NCBI GenBank assembly: GCA_021397835.1
Contig: JAJFZO010000609.1
Span: 3,722,001 to 3,786,000 of the forward strand
DNA from: Moringa oleifera
Lineage: Eukaryota > Streptophyta > Magnoliopsida > Brassicales > Moringaceae
Direction: 5' to 3'
Length of the DNA stretch: 64,000 nucleotides
The notes under the pieces were generated by a model. That model saw only the letters and a list, made by a program, of their open reading frames with translations. It did not search any database and was not told the DNA's origin. This document shows, piece by piece, positions 1 to 12,954 of the stretch (position 1 is the first letter of the stretch; the number at the start of each line of letters is the position of its first letter). The position numbers were made by a program, and so were the translations under genes.

Positions 1-664
1 GGAGATTTATCAGAAGACAAATTTTCTGATTTCTTTAAAGTAGTTTTTGGATTCTTCTCAGATGATAGGTGAGAAGACTTAGGTTTTTTCTGGCAGAAAG
101 AATGTAGGCTTTGAAGAGAGCAGATGCAGTTCAGAGAATTTTGGATATAAATTTTCCTTTTTAGGATATAATTAGAAAAAGGAATTAGGGTTTCCTTCCT
201 TTTTCTTGCTTTTTGATATTTGGAAACAGTAGCTTTCTCTTTATATAATTAAGAGAGAATTAATTTACGTATTAGAAATGAATTAATTTATGTCGTCCAA
301 TTTATAATTTGATGTATTGTTCTTCTGAATCATGAAGTTTTCTTTTTAGTTCTGGAATTCTGCTGAAATTTATTTATCTTCCAAATTTGAGTTTAGGTGA
401 CTTATTTTGGAAAAACCCTCAAAGCAAAGCCAGAGAGAAAATATATCCTTCTACTTGATAGTGCTAGTTTTCCTATGGTTCTTACTGAACACCCTCTCTA
501 GATGATTGAACCTGGAAGAAATTGAGGAAAAAATTTGTCTCCATCCATTATGTGACAATAATGAAGGACACAAAATTGTATAGTTTTCTTTGTTGATTAA
601 TGCCTGTTTTTGTTTGTCCACTGGGCATTCTATTGATCATGTAAATTTTACTTGCAAATTTTAG
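1..664. other. Upstream region of the cyclin gene, first coding exon not placed
   Basis: This AT-rich stretch precedes the first exon that I can read in frame with the cyclin. The initiator exon should lie here or upstream of the window, because the exon starting at 665 opens in the middle of a reading frame after a TTTTAG acceptor. No ATG here could be linked convincingly to that frame. A short ATG at about 560 is possible but unsupported. Confidence 0.4.
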
Positions 665-3600
665 GGAAAGGTCAGGGGTTCTAATCAATTCACTGAAGAT
701 GGCCAAACCAGGCAGAGTGGTAACTGTTTATTATTTATTCAATTATTTACTACAGAGTTTCAGTTTTCTTGTATTGCAAGTCATACCTGATTCTCTTTTC
801 GCTTATTTTACTTCTAAACAGTGGGTGGCAGAAGTTTCAAGGTTTTTTCTGAAAATGCAAAGGTGAAAGTTGATACAAAGAGCATGTAAGTGTCATGTTG
901 TTTTGTTTTCTCTGAAAAAGTTCTGTTGTTGGATAAATGTCGAAGTGTTTTCTTTTCTTTTTCCCCTGGTAAACCTGAAAAGAAGAGCCTTGTGCCAGTC
1001 AGGTTACTTATATTCAAGATTTTACTTGTGAAAACAATGAATTTGTCAGCGTTAAAGTACAGAAAGAAACAAAACGATGTGAAATTCTAAGTTTCCTATA
1101 TCAATATTGTAAAGCTCTTGAACCAAGTGAAATAAATTAACTCAGTACTGAATCAATTTGGTTGAAAGAACAAAGTCAAGATGTTTTTTAACACTGTGTT
1201 GAATACTAAGAGTCTTTGAACTTTCTTCGGATGGTATCGGGAAGGATTAAAACCAGAATACAATTAGCCCTATAGGACTGTTAACATGGCATAGATGGGT
1301 TTTATTTTAGAAACTGCAATGATGTATAACACGAGACTGACATTTATTACCTTCTACGTTCTATTAAGCTTTCTTGGAAACTACTAGTACAAGGCAATGG
1401 ACAGCTTTAATTTCATAATTTCTAAGTATTTTATTTGTATTACTTAGAAGGAAGTCTATACCTGTTGGCAAAGGTGCTAGAGTGGCTTTGACAAGCACGA
1501 GTGACTTGAAGGTAATTACCTCTTCAGTCTACTTTCTAATTCTTTGCAACTGAGTTTGTGACAGGTTTCTTTAATGTGCACTTATTCTGACTTTTATTTT
1601 CACTATAAAGGGGAGTTCTAAAGTTATGGAGAAGTGTAAAGTCAAGTGTGAGAGTTCTGGTAAGGTTCTACTGGACCAATTTGTAATACAAACCTGAAAC
1701 TCTATGATTTAAGAATGCCAATGTGTCCCCTTCAGAAAACACAAAGGTTCAAAGAAAAGCATTGTCTGATGTCAGCAATATTAAGAGAAACTCTTCAAGA
1801 AATACAGTGCTTGATGCTACCAAATTGACGTGAGTATATTTCCCATTATGATTAGGATTTTTTCTTTCCTCCTTCCTTGAAGTGTTGCAACTTCCGAAAT
1901 ATTTGCTGGGTTTAAGTTTCCATAAATTGTTTCCCGATGTAACTAAGGCACTAATGATTCGTTGTTCTTTAATTTATGAAGGAGTAGTATGTTCTGCAAC
2001 CCTAACTGTTTTGGCACTTGATTGTGATTATAAAATGATGTTCATCTTGCAGGAAGAGTAGAAACATGGGAAGTGCAATTTTGAAAAGGTATGCTGCTGA
2101 TATGCTATTTGGTGCAACTATAATACCTACATTTTAAAGTCAATTGTCCCCAGTCTCAGGATTCATATAATGTGCTTAGTTAGAAGACATAATGTGAGAG
2201 AGGATTTGTATAAGCAATCAGTTTGTAGAAAGGAAAAGTGTTAAAAAAATACTGTCTTTCTCCTCTCTCTGGCTCATATTTCACAGAGAACATTCTCTTT
2301 TATCCAAATCAATGTGGGAAAAGACAGTTGTATTGAAGCAGAGACACGATTTTTCCTTGAAAACTGAATTGTTTTAAGGTTTTCCATGAGAAGCTGCTTT
2401 TTGTGCCTTTAGTTCTTTCAGGTTGAAACATGATTTCTTTAATACCTCTTTATGGTTTCATTTGCCATTTGACAGTATACAATGTGGCTTTCTATCTTTT
2501 ATGTATTTTGTAGGGTCTCAGTGGGAACAGTCTCTAGAGCTTTGAATGACTCATCAAGAAAATCTATTATGGTCCGAAGACTGGATGCTAAGTTTATATC
2601 TTCTCTGAAGATTTCTGTTTCGTTCCTTGTTGGATTATTTCTTATTCTGCTGCACTTAATTATGTATGACTAGAAAGGGATAGAATCTTAACTATTTATG
2701 ACTAGAAAGGGAGAATGAATTCTTTTTGGGTACTTAAAAAAACATTGAGCACATGTAGTTAAATGCCATTACAAATCTACAAGCAGTCTCTTATTGGCTA
2801 GTATAACAGGGGCTTCTGGAGCTTGGTACATGTAACAACTCTTTTTTACTTTTCTTGCTTGGGGTTCATTTAAAGCTTGCTGGTTGCTGAAAAGGACCTT
2901 TTGTTATATGGTCTTGGTTCCCTAATCCAAAGTTACAAGAGCATATGAAGAAGGTAGTAGTTAATCTTTAACTGTTACATGACAATTGTTAATAAGTAAG
3001 AAGAGTGGAAACAGCTAAACAATGCTAGTTGAGGTACTGTTTTCTAGAGGTAATGAATGATGTTGATGTCCTAACCTAACAATGTTAAAACTGATTTTCG
3101 GTTCTTTATTTTTCTTGAGAAGAAGCATATGAGAAGGTGGCAAATATCTCTAGCCTGAAAGGCGAGAGTAAAAAACATTGGGTAGAGCAAAATACAACTG
3201 TGAACAATGATGTTAAGTAGTTTGAGACCAGATCTCATTTCTCAAAATTTTAAGGCTATTCTTCTGGAGAATTCTTGAAGAATGTGGCTTAGGTTTGCAC
3301 TATATATATAATTCAAAAGTTGTTTAAATTACTCTTTTGGAGCTCTGCATTGCTCACAAGCTTATATTGCGAGGATCTAAGACTGAAATCCCCATTGTAA
3401 CACATGCACATCCAATAGGGCGGTTTTGGATATGTTCATTTGCTTTGCTAAGATTAGTTGGGTGTTTACAAGAAGTGGATACTTTTATTTTGTCTGTTAG
3501 CAGAATGACAAAGATTTATCCTTAAGACTAGATGATGTCAGCATGTCTCATATTCATCTTTTTCATCCTTTCAGTGTAGTTGTAAAGCAATTGATGAATT

Positions 3601-6600
3601 TTCTCTTTGTTTTAATATAGGGAAACCAGAGAAATAGTAGTAACGTTCATACTACTAATATAGGTGACTTTCTTCGTCAACTTTTTCATCTTAAACTTTC
3701 TCGTTAGAACTGCAGCGAGTACTAAACGGTGTTGGAAGATGTAGGTATCAAAGATATCAAGGCCACTTTAGATGATCGATGGAAAAAGACCAAGAACTCA
3801 AATTATGAATCTATGACTACTGATAGCAGGTTGAAATTCATTTTCTTATGCCAATCAAAATTTTACATTCTCAGTTAAAGACAGAAATCTTTTAAGAAAA
3901 ATAAAATTGTTATGAGATTCTCTTATTTGCTTCATATTTAACTAAGCTTCAATGTTGAAGAAATCTTCAAATGATACATATTTTTTTCCTCAGGGCTGCT
4001 AAGAATTTGCTTCTCCCCACAAGGTATGTGGGCTCCAGAATTTTGGTCATTTGATTAGCAGATCTTTTACAGTTTCCTGATACTTGATTTTCTGTTCTTC
4101 ATTTCTGCTTGAAGGAAGTCTTTACCAGCTTCAAAGAGGATGATCCCAGCAGATAATAGTAATGCAGAGGTTTGTTATAATTATACATCACATTATCTTA
4201 AATTTGCTAAAAATATTTTGTATAATAGAAAAGTTAACATTCTTTTGATTATAGATGTTGAACATTCTTGAATCTTTTCTCTTTTACATGTAGGAAAATA
4301 CGATTATCTCAGAAAAAGCTAAACAAACTAGTGGAGCTCTAAGTAAGTAACAGTTTCTTATTGAAAATTTCCTCAAGCGCATGATAGAAAGCTTGACCTG
4401 TCAAGATCAATTTATATGCTTTCCACTTTATGGTGGGGTGTTTGGCTTCAGTTGACGCTAACATTACCAAGAAAGTCTTGCCTCAAATGAGCAATGCTAG
4501 GAGCCATCTTTGGAGATATCGAGCAAGTGATGGCTTCATACGAATGTGAGTAATCTGTGAATTGCTTTAATTCATCAAATACTAGTGCAGTTTACGACTT
4601 CTCTTTTTCGTGAATGAGATGGCAAAACCTGCTCTTACATTTTAATAAATGGTTATCTTACTGATGCATCTATATAAGATCTCTGCGTTAACCTATTAGT
4701 ATGGGAAACTTAAATATATGTGAGAATTGCAACAAAAGAATTTGTTAAATAAAAAACAAAAAATCTGCCTGAAATTAGATTTGGGTCATAAAATTTTGCT
4801 TCAATATTTCTGTATAGTCCCATGTTGCTGCAGGAAACAGTTTCACATCTTCAAGGTCAGGTTATAATATTTCTCCTACACACATTTTGTACTAGAACAA
4901 AAATTAGAGCTGAAAAAGAAACCAAAATACTGTTACATTTAAGTTTAAAGAAAATGTATAACTGGCCCTTATGTCAAGCTTTTTTCTGCATGGTGGTCTT
5001 GGGTTTTCCTTACTCTCACAAAGGCAACATGAAGAGTTTCAAAATTTATCTATGATTTATGGGAAGAGTTTCTAAACTTAAATAAAACTGATCTCGTGGA
5101 TAAAGGTCTATCCAAAAGCACCTCGAGCTCTCTGTCCATGCTAGAACAGCTTAAACCAAAATTCACAAAATCTTCAGAGAATTATCCACGTTACCTTTTC
5201 TTTGTTTTTCTATACTCTTCCCATAAATCGTAGGTAATATTATTTAATATTACCTCGTTGATATAATATTACCTCGTTGATATGTAGCTGAGTTCTTATT
5301 GGTTTGTGCTATTATCAATTAAAAAGGTTGAAAGTTTTATATTATTAATTGTTGATTTGCTTGGTTTAACTAGGGCTCCTAGTGCTGAAACAAATAAGGA
5401 GGCTCTTTATGCGTTAAAAAAATCTATTAAGGTATGTGACATCAATGCCAAATAAGCTCCATCTTCTTGACATGATTTTCTCAGAGTAGCTGGTTCATCT
5501 TATCTGTTCTGGTTGGTAGAACAACAAAACTATATTGCAACATAGTCACTTATGTTGCTTCGACCAATTTAATCAAATTAATTGTATTACTTGTTATGAA
5601 ATTGTATTAGTTGGTACTGATATTGGAAGGATACATCTTTCGTGTTGCAAGACTTTCATCATCACTATTATCTTTTTTAATACTCAGCGAATGCATGTGG
5701 ATAAAATAGCAAGCGAAACATCAATCAGAATGTTAATTTCTAACGAGGGAGTCTATACTTTTATTTTCTAAAAATTTGATGAAACTGATAAAAAATTCCT
5801 ATGAGACCTCAAGATGAACATTTCATGTAAGTTACTAGCTTTGTATCATTGGTGATGGTAAAATATGTTATTCAATATGCTAGTCATATTTCATCGTTAT
5901 TAATATTCCTTCTCCTGGGAATGTATCTTCCAACTAGGCTTCTCCATAAGAAATGATTTAACATTCAAGTTCTAAATGATGTATTGTTCTCAATAGTTGA
6001 GTTGAGCTGTACTCTTATATGCAACTAATCTAATTTCAGATTCTTTTAGTACTCACTTATGCTATCATTTTGTGATGAATACTCTCAGTTTCCTTGTGCA
6101 TATGTGCGTGTGCGTGTGTTGAGATGCTACAGTATAATTTGTTTCTGCTGTGTGTCTGTCTCTATTATAACTGAAATAAGCTTCCATGGTTCTTGTTGCT
6201 ACTTTTACCAGCTAAGCAATGATATTATCTTTGTTTTTCTGTGATTATGTGCATATATCAGTTACTGTAGACTAATGCATCCAAGAATCTACAATCTTGT
6301 TGACATGCACGGCATTTAGAGACAATTTGGAGCATTCGGCAAAAGAAATAACTTTGACCATTTTACTAATTAACTCTTTATGTAAATTTCAATCCAGCCT
6401 ACTGTAAAGACCACAATCAGGGCTTCCAATGCTCAAAAGACTTCAAATTCCAAGTTCTTATCCAGTGTGAAAAAATCAGCATCTATCACTGCAATCTCAT
6501 CCAAGAAAGAGGAAGTTGCAACATCTTCCATTCCGGAGAATGTTTCAACAATGGTCTCCAACAAAGCTATTGAAGGGGAATATTCATCTGATGGAAACAA

Positions 6601-9244
6601 TGATCCAGCTACAAATTTGTCAAAGGTCATTACCAGGAAAAAATCAGATCATAGAAGATCATATACATCTCTATTATTGGCAAGATCAAAGGTTCTCCCC
6701 TACTATATTGTGGGTTTGTGTTTCCTCCTCTCTTGTGAGTTATAATGACAGTTAGCATTGCTTGCAGTTCCTCGTGGGGCATGGTGAAGTTGCAAAGCAG
6801 GAAAAGCTACCTAATATAGATGATGATCGTAATGAGCTGGAAGTTGCAGAATATGTTGATGAGATCTATCAATATTATTGGGTTACAGAGGTTTCACCAT
6901 ATCCCTCTTCAACACTTCTCTACTTATTCCTCATTTTACCAACATCGGGCTTGAATAGGTGTTTCTGTTTTTGGTTTTCGCTTTACACACTTCTACAGTG
7001 TTGTAACAGAAGATATTTAACATATAAAACAGAAAACGGGATGACTAATATGTTTTAGATACATTGACCCTAGAACCGTTCTAGTGATTATCTATTCCAT
7101 CTCTTAGATTAGTTTGTAATTAGAAATCCTTCATAGCAAACTGGCAAGCTAATAATTCTAGTAAAATGTATAGCTCTGGAAGATCAGGTCTTGTTCTTCG
7201 ACTATTTAGATCTATTTTAGACATAATTGGCCTTTAAAATTGGTGTTCAACTAAAGGAAAAATACCAGTTTCATGACAATTATTCATTTGCAAAGAAGTT
7301 GTTTTTTTAAATTATTATTCTTTACAAGGTTAATTTTCTGAACTGATATGTAGATGTATTTCTTGGTAGACACATAATTCCACCAGGGTCCACTCTAAAT
7401 ATATAATTTGACTTATTTGAGTCAATTAGGCATTTATTGATCCCATAGCATATGGTATTCCACTACTTCTATGTGCACTATATTAGGGTATCCATCAAAA
7501 TAAATAATTTCATGGCTTAATTTGGTCTTTAGTACTTTAATGGCTTATCAAATGAAAAAAAAATGCATACAAAAAAAAAAAGTTTGCAATCTGGGAACTA
7601 GCAGCATGATTACAATCCCAATATTTTAAGAATCATGATATATTAAATTCTTTTTTTTTTGTTTATTACTGCAGAGATGATTGTCAATGACATCATCGTT
7701 TATCTTTTTTGGATGGTTGGAACCTTAGCTTTAATGAGACCATGCATGCTTATCTTGTTTCCCATTGTTTTTGTGCCACTAGAGTTGCTTCTTTTGTTCA
7801 GAAATACAGCCCTCCTTGCACAGTGCACATATTAATATCTGAACTGACTTCTCTTGAGTACCGTTCAAACCAACTAACCTGTTGCTTATGCTAAAGTGGC
7901 TTGTAAATGCAGGCACAAAATCCACAATTGGCAAATTACATGTCAATTCAGACAGAAATTGCCCCTCATATGCGTGGCATATTGGTCAACTGGCTAATTG
8001 AAGTAACTATCCATTTCTTTCTAAATATTCTGATGCATATCAGTCTTAATTTTTCGCAGGTGTAGCTGATTAGCAGCATATTCCCCCTATCTGTGCTGAC
8101 AGCCAAGTTGTTGTCATTTTTGTTGCAGGTACACTTAAAATTTGATTTAATGCCAGAGACTCTTTATCTCACTGTTATGTTGGTAGACCGCTATCTCTCC
8201 CAAATTCAAATCAAGAGGAATGAAATGCAGTTGGTTGGTCTTACTTCACTCTTGCTGGCATCAAAGTATGAGGACTTTTGGCATCCTAGAGTAAGCATTA
8301 ATGTGCATACTGCTTGGTAATTTATTTTGTTTAGATTGATGGTTATTGCCATGATGTGCACACATCTGACTCTTCTGCTCAATCTACTACAGGTCAAAGA
8401 TTTAATCAGCATCTCAGCCGAGTCATATACAAGAGACCAAATGCTTGCAATGGTATGTATGTCCAAGTTGTTGAATCTTTTCAATAGGATGGTTTGTCCT
8501 ATTGGCCTCTCTCGATGAGAGATAATGACATGAATATTGTTTTGCCATCTACAGTTACCTTTTGTTGATCTTGACCATGAATGTTGGCTTTGTTTTTCAG
8601 GAGAAGCTTATTCTTAAAAAGCTAAAGTTTCGTCTAAATACACCTACCCCATATGTCTTTTTGTTAAGATTTCTCAAAGCTGCTCAGTCAGACGTAAAGG
8701 TACGTGTTAGTTTTCAAAGTTAAATGACAAAAGTTTAACTATTTGATAAGCTCCTAGACTGCATAATTTTGGTGTTGTAATATGGATCATGTGTCGAAAA
8801 TTATGAGTATTCCTGACACTTTATGCTGCCTTTGTGGACATTGTGGTCAGCTTGAACATCTGGCCTTCTACCTCATCGAGCTGTCTTTGGTTGAATATGA
8901 AGCTTTAAAGTTCAAGCCTTCATTGCTGTGTGCAGCAGCTATCTATCTTGCGCGGTGCACCTTGCAAATGACTCCAGCTTGGACCCCTCTGCTTCACAGA
9001 CATGCACACTATGATGTGACCCAGATTAGGCACATCTCTTTTCAACACTCACTTCTTTCTACAAGCTAACTTAGTGCTGATATTAATTAAAATGTGTTAT
9101 CTATGCAGGGATTGTGCAGAAATGATTTTAAGATTCCAGAAAGCTGCTAAAACAGGACAACTGAGAGTGACATATGAGAAGTACACAAACTCCAATCTCA
9201 GCAGCGTGGCAACCATAAGACCTTTGGGGAGTCTTCCTCATTGA
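665..9244 (+). CDS. CYCB3;1: B3-type cyclin, multi-exon gene (5' end not fixed)
   Basis: Mitotic cyclin, a regulatory subunit expected to bind and activate cyclin-dependent kinases in the nucleus at G2/M. Phase-consistent exons are: 665-719, 822-885, 1451-1511, 1611-1659, 1736-1829, 2053-2088, 2514 to about 2570, 3994-4023, 4115-4169, 4294-4342, 4452-4545, 5374-5431, 6398-6691, 6768-6890, 7913-8002, 8129-8290, 8393-8452, 8601-8699, 8851-9029 and 9109-9244. The last eight exons encode 380 residues with the motifs LEVAEYVDEIYQYYW, MRGILVNWLIE and LLASKYEDFWHPR, followed by a C-terminal cyclin fold ending SLPH and TGA. The N-terminal half is basic and holds a destruction-box-like RKALSDVSNI at about 1755-1785. 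ILVNWLIE, with N where many B cyclins have D, is in my recollection usual in plant B3 cyclins. Uncertain points: the first exon, an exon near 960-1008, exons between 2570 and 3830, and a GC donor at 9030. The gene is probably functional; the cyclin-box assignment is certain. Confidence 0.9.
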
Positions 9245-9257
9245 TTTGAGTAGCATG

Positions 9258-9545
9258 GGTTTGTTTGTAAACACATTCACAAGAAAAGCCTGTAACATTT
9301 GGAGGAAGTAAATATGAGGGAGGCATGATTTTCAATACTATTGGATTTACTTGTAAATATATTCATAAAAAAAGCCTACTCACATTTGGAAGAAGTAGAT
9401 TTGAAATACATTCATAAGAAAAAACTATTAACATTTGGAGGAAGTAAATTTGAGGGAGATCTGACTTTCAAGTAAATACATTCACAAAAAAAGCCTGGAA
9501 CAGTTGGAGGAAGTAGATTTGAAGAAGGTATGACTTTCAATCCTA
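9258..9545 (+). repeat. Degenerate tandem repeat directly after the cyclin stop
   Basis: About four imperfect copies of a 55-85 bp unit. Each copy has a segment like ACATTCACAAGAAAAGCCT, then ACATTTGGAGGAAGTA, then a GA-rich stretch and TGACTTTCAAT. Copies begin near 9268, 9354, 9408 and 9473. The block starts 14 bp after the stop codon, so it probably lies in the 3' untranslated region. Confidence 0.8.
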
Positions 9546-10551
9546 TTGAAATCTTTAAGAGAAATTGCTCCTACCACCTCTATTGATCCAAAAGAACATC
9601 TTTTGTTCTTATGGGTATGTGATGGTCACTTGTAAGTATGGTCCTTTGAGGAAAGTCACTAGTGTTGATGTTATAGTTTAACTTCATTACATTTATACTA
9701 TATTTACTTATCAGTAATCAGTATTAGAGGGCGAGGGGATCTCCGTCTAAGTCTTCATTTGTAAAATGAATCTCAATCCCCGCCTCATTCTCCATTTAAT
9801 AAAGTGGAAATAAGAATTGAAAATCCTCATTCCAGGGGTACATTCCCCGTTCTTGCCTCATTTTCCCATTTCATTGAGTAAACGGGGAGTTTTTATTTTA
9901 TTTATTTATTTAAATTTATAGATTATATAAATTAAAAATAAAAGTTTCTAAATTCTTCACTTTGTTAACATCAATTCATTTCATAAAATTATATAAAATC
10001 AAATCAATACATTCAATTGCATTCCATAAATTATTCATCATGTTAACATTATTATTAGGTTTAGAGAAGCAACATTCTTAATCTAAAACATAAATTTCAA
10101 GCAATATACAAAACATACTCATCCATCAAATTTATATAATATAATTCATCATTTTTCACCATATCAATGGCTCTAGACAACTAACATTCTCAATGTAAAA
10201 TATAAATTTCAAATAATACATGCAAAGAAGATAAATCAATAAAACAAAAAAAATTTCATCTCCATTAAACTTTCTCTAAGAGGTACAACCGTATCCTACA
10301 AAAATAAAAAATAGAAAGTAGAAAAGTACTAATATTATAACTAAGAATATAATTACATAATTATTTAAAATTATCACTTATTCAATCAATATCTCTATCT
10401 TTTTTAAAAGACATTTAACACTTAGCAATAGAACTTTTTGAAGATGATGAATCTAATAAAACATTTAAATTTAAATTAATTATACAAGAGAAAATATATC
10501 AATAAAAGATATGAATAAAATTTGATATAAGTGCTTTTATCATTAGCCCAT
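9546..10551. other. AT-rich intergenic stretch, no gene seen
   Basis: There is no coding frame of note. A patch at about 9727-9890 has scattered GGGG and CCCC runs in an otherwise AT-rich background and may be a transposon remnant. An AATAAA at about 9796 could serve as a distant polyadenylation signal for the cyclin. The rest is low-complexity AT sequence. Confidence 0.4.
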
Positions 10552-11082
10552 TGTTTGAAAAAAGAATTTAGAAAAAAAAGTTTGAATCAAAGGTTTATAG
10601 TTTTCTTTTGAATGAAAATATACTTTTTTATTAAAGATGTATCTTTTTCCTTTGAATGCATCTCTTTAAAAAGATACACTCTTTTAAAACTACCTTTAAC
10701 CCCTTATAAAAAGCCTCATTCATAACCATTTCAATGATCTAATCCAAAAAAATTCATTTTTTTTATTATTTGAAAAATAAAAGCTTGTTTTTAAGAAATA
10801 ACAACCATAACTTCGCTCAGTGTTCTTGTGAATTAAAGTGTTACTTTCACAAGAATAACGAATCAAGTTATCTTTCATCACTATTTTCACTAAAAGACGT
10901 CATTATATCTTAGAAGACATTCACTATCAACCGAATAATACTAATTAGGGGGTAATTTTGTCTTAAAGATATAAAGTCAAACTTTAGTATAGTACTTCGT
11001 GTTACAAGTTATTTTAAGTTTATTTTAGTTTGTTATTTATCTAATTGCTTGATTGAAGTAATTTAAATATTATTTCAAATTA
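10552..11082 (+). repeat. Left LTR of the copia element
   Basis: It starts TGTTTGAA and shares ordered blocks with the right LTR: TAAAGATGTATCTTTT, TATAAAAAGCCTC (TATA-like, the likely promoter), TTTCAATGATCTAATCCAAA, AATAACAACCATA, GTTCTTGTGAATTAAAGT and GTACTAATTA-like segments. The exact right boundary is approximate; similarity runs to the primer-binding-site-like sequence. Confidence 0.7.
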
Positions 11083-11569
11083 TTGGTTTAGAATCTGGGT
11101 TCTTCCACTTCATTTTTATTTACTTATTTTACTTATTATTTTTTCTCTCTCTTTTCTTTTTTTATTTTTTTTATTTTATTCCTTTCCATCATTCCTTCCT
11201 TAAGTCCCATAGGTTTGATCCTATAGAATCTGACCCATTTTTCTTATTGAGTAATGGGTACGAAATAAATTAAATCAGATTAATTTTTCGATCAAAAGCA
11301 CTATGTGAAATCTTTAGTTTTTTACTCTTTCTCTATCCTTATCCCATAAACAAAATGCCCATGATTGATTTTTTTATTTATTATTTTTAATCACTATTTA
11401 CAAGTAATTTAAGTAAAGATCATTAGAAGCATTAATTAGAGTTCTCTATGTACAATATCTAGCTATACTTAAAGGGTATAGTGAAACCCACAAGTAATTA
11501 TATTTTGATAATTGGAGTTTGAGCTATATCATAGAAGTCCTCTGAACAAACATGCATAGCAAGGTCCAC

Positions 11570-11914
11570 TATAAAATCAAAATTTATAGCTTTAGAGAAA
11601 GCTAAAGAAGAAACATGATGGCTTCGCAATTTTTTAGAGGACATTTCATATTAGCCAAAGCCTATACCTGCTATATGACAGTTAATCAGTAATTGATAAA
11701 ACACAAAGTAACATATACAATGATAAGTCTAGATACATTCGTCAAAGATATGATAGTATGAAGCAGTTACTTTTCAGTTGAATAATTTCAATTAATTATA
11801 TAAAGTCAAAGGATAACCTTGCAGATTCACTTACTAAAGGTTTGTTTAGGGATAAAGTAAACTGTTCATCGAGAGAAATGGGATTAAAACCTATGATAAA
11901 AGAGTCATCATAAT
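11570..11914 (+). pseudogene. Ty1/copia RNase H remnant
   Basis: This is the decayed C-terminal part of a copia Pol polyprotein. In order, the + strand reads like KSKFIALEKAKEE, then WLRNFLEDI, a damaged middle with several stops, then SKDNLADSLTKGL and SREMGLKP. The copia RNase H end normally reads SEYxAL...WLR.LL.D...KSxDNxADxLTKGL, so the identity is clear. The multiple in-frame stops make it non-functional. Confidence 0.8.
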
Positions 11915-12454
11915 GATAACCCAACCTAATTGACTGGAGATCCCAAGATCTAGGTTCAAAATGGACAGCTAATTTATAAAGGTCTCAGTAACTGCACTAA
12001 GAAGATAATAGCTTCCACCCATTTTTATGATGAAATAGTGCTCTCTACGATACCTGCTAGGATAAGCTAAGCTTTTAATGATTCTTATAGCTTGAAAATC
12101 CAAGCAAGGTATATCAAAATATTGTTCAAGGCAGCTTTTGTGAGAATTATTAGGTTAAATTCTCTAAAGCACTCATGAAAACTAGAGTTATTTAGGGCCA
12201 AAATAAACATAAACAGAAGAATCAACTATGATCAAGAAGAGATTATATGAGTATTATTGTCTTAGTTCACAATAACTACTGAGCAATTCAAGATATCATG
12301 TTCACTGATTAGCAAAGTAAATATGATAGTATATCACTATGGAAAATTCAAAGGTACAAACCACCTATCTTGATGTTATTTCTTCTTTTTATACTCTCTC
12401 AAATGTTTGCATTTGTCATTTGTATTTTTTGAAATTTTCATTCATGTGAGGGAT

Positions 12455-12921
12455 TGTTAAATTTTTTTTTTTTTAAAAAAAAATTGAATGGAAAGGTGTA
12501 TTGTTTCCTTGTGAATGGAAAGGGAATTTTCTATTAAAGATGCATCTTTTCTCTTTGACACCTATAAAAAGTCTCCTTTATAACTATTTCAATGATCCAA
12601 TCCAAAGTAATTCATTCTTTCTTCCTCGTTCTTTGAAAAACAGAAGTTTGTTTTTGAGAGATAACAACCATAGGTTAGTTCGTTGTTCTTGTGAATTGAA
12701 ATATTACTTTCACAAAAAGAGATCGTTATATCCTAGAAGATATTCACCATTAACCTAATAGTACTAATTAAACGGTATTTTATCTTAAGGACATTGAGTC
12801 AAACTTTAGCCTAGGTTTAACACAAGTACAGTGCTATATGTTGTAAGTCACTTTAAGTTTATTTTAGTTTTTTATTTATTTGATTGCTTGACTGAAGTAA
12901 TTTAAATATTATGCAAGTTAT
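12455..12921 (+). repeat. Right LTR of the copia element
   Basis: It starts TGTTAAATT directly after a purine tract. It carries the same ordered blocks as the left LTR, including CACCTATAAAAAGTCTCC (TATA-like), AATGATCCAATCCAAA and TTCTTGTGAATTGAAAT. Its end lies within about 40 bp of the hAT dimerisation-domain remnant, which suggests that the retroelement inserted into the 3' part of the hAT element. Confidence 0.7.
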
Positions 12922-12954
12922 CAGTTTATATATTATTATATACTACAAACAACA

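Larger units (their letters stand above)
10552..12921 (+). mobile_element. Ty1/copia LTR retrotransposon, internally deleted
   Basis: Two direct repeats (about 10552-11082 and 12455-12921) flank about 1.4 kb. Immediately after the left repeat, TATTGGTTTAGAATCTGGG resembles the tRNA-Met primer-binding site usual in copia elements. Just before the right repeat, GTGAGGGAT resembles a polypurine tract, and the right repeat then starts TGTTAA. Between them lies only the 3' end of the polyprotein. Gag, protease, integrase and most of the reverse transcriptase are absent, so it cannot move by itself. No target-site duplication was recognised. The LTRs have diverged clearly, so the insertion is old. 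Confidence 0.75.

Noticed and set aside
3383..3432. In a cyclin intron, the stretch CCCCATTGTAACACATGCACAT resembles the KDSA exon piece encoding PIVTDVH.
   Set aside because: Similarity is limited to about 25 bp and the flanks do not match KDSA exons, so chance is more likely than a KDSA fragment.
9727..9890. GGGG/CCCC-containing patch considered as a hAT terminus.
   Set aside because: No complementary end could be found on the far side of the hAT transposase.
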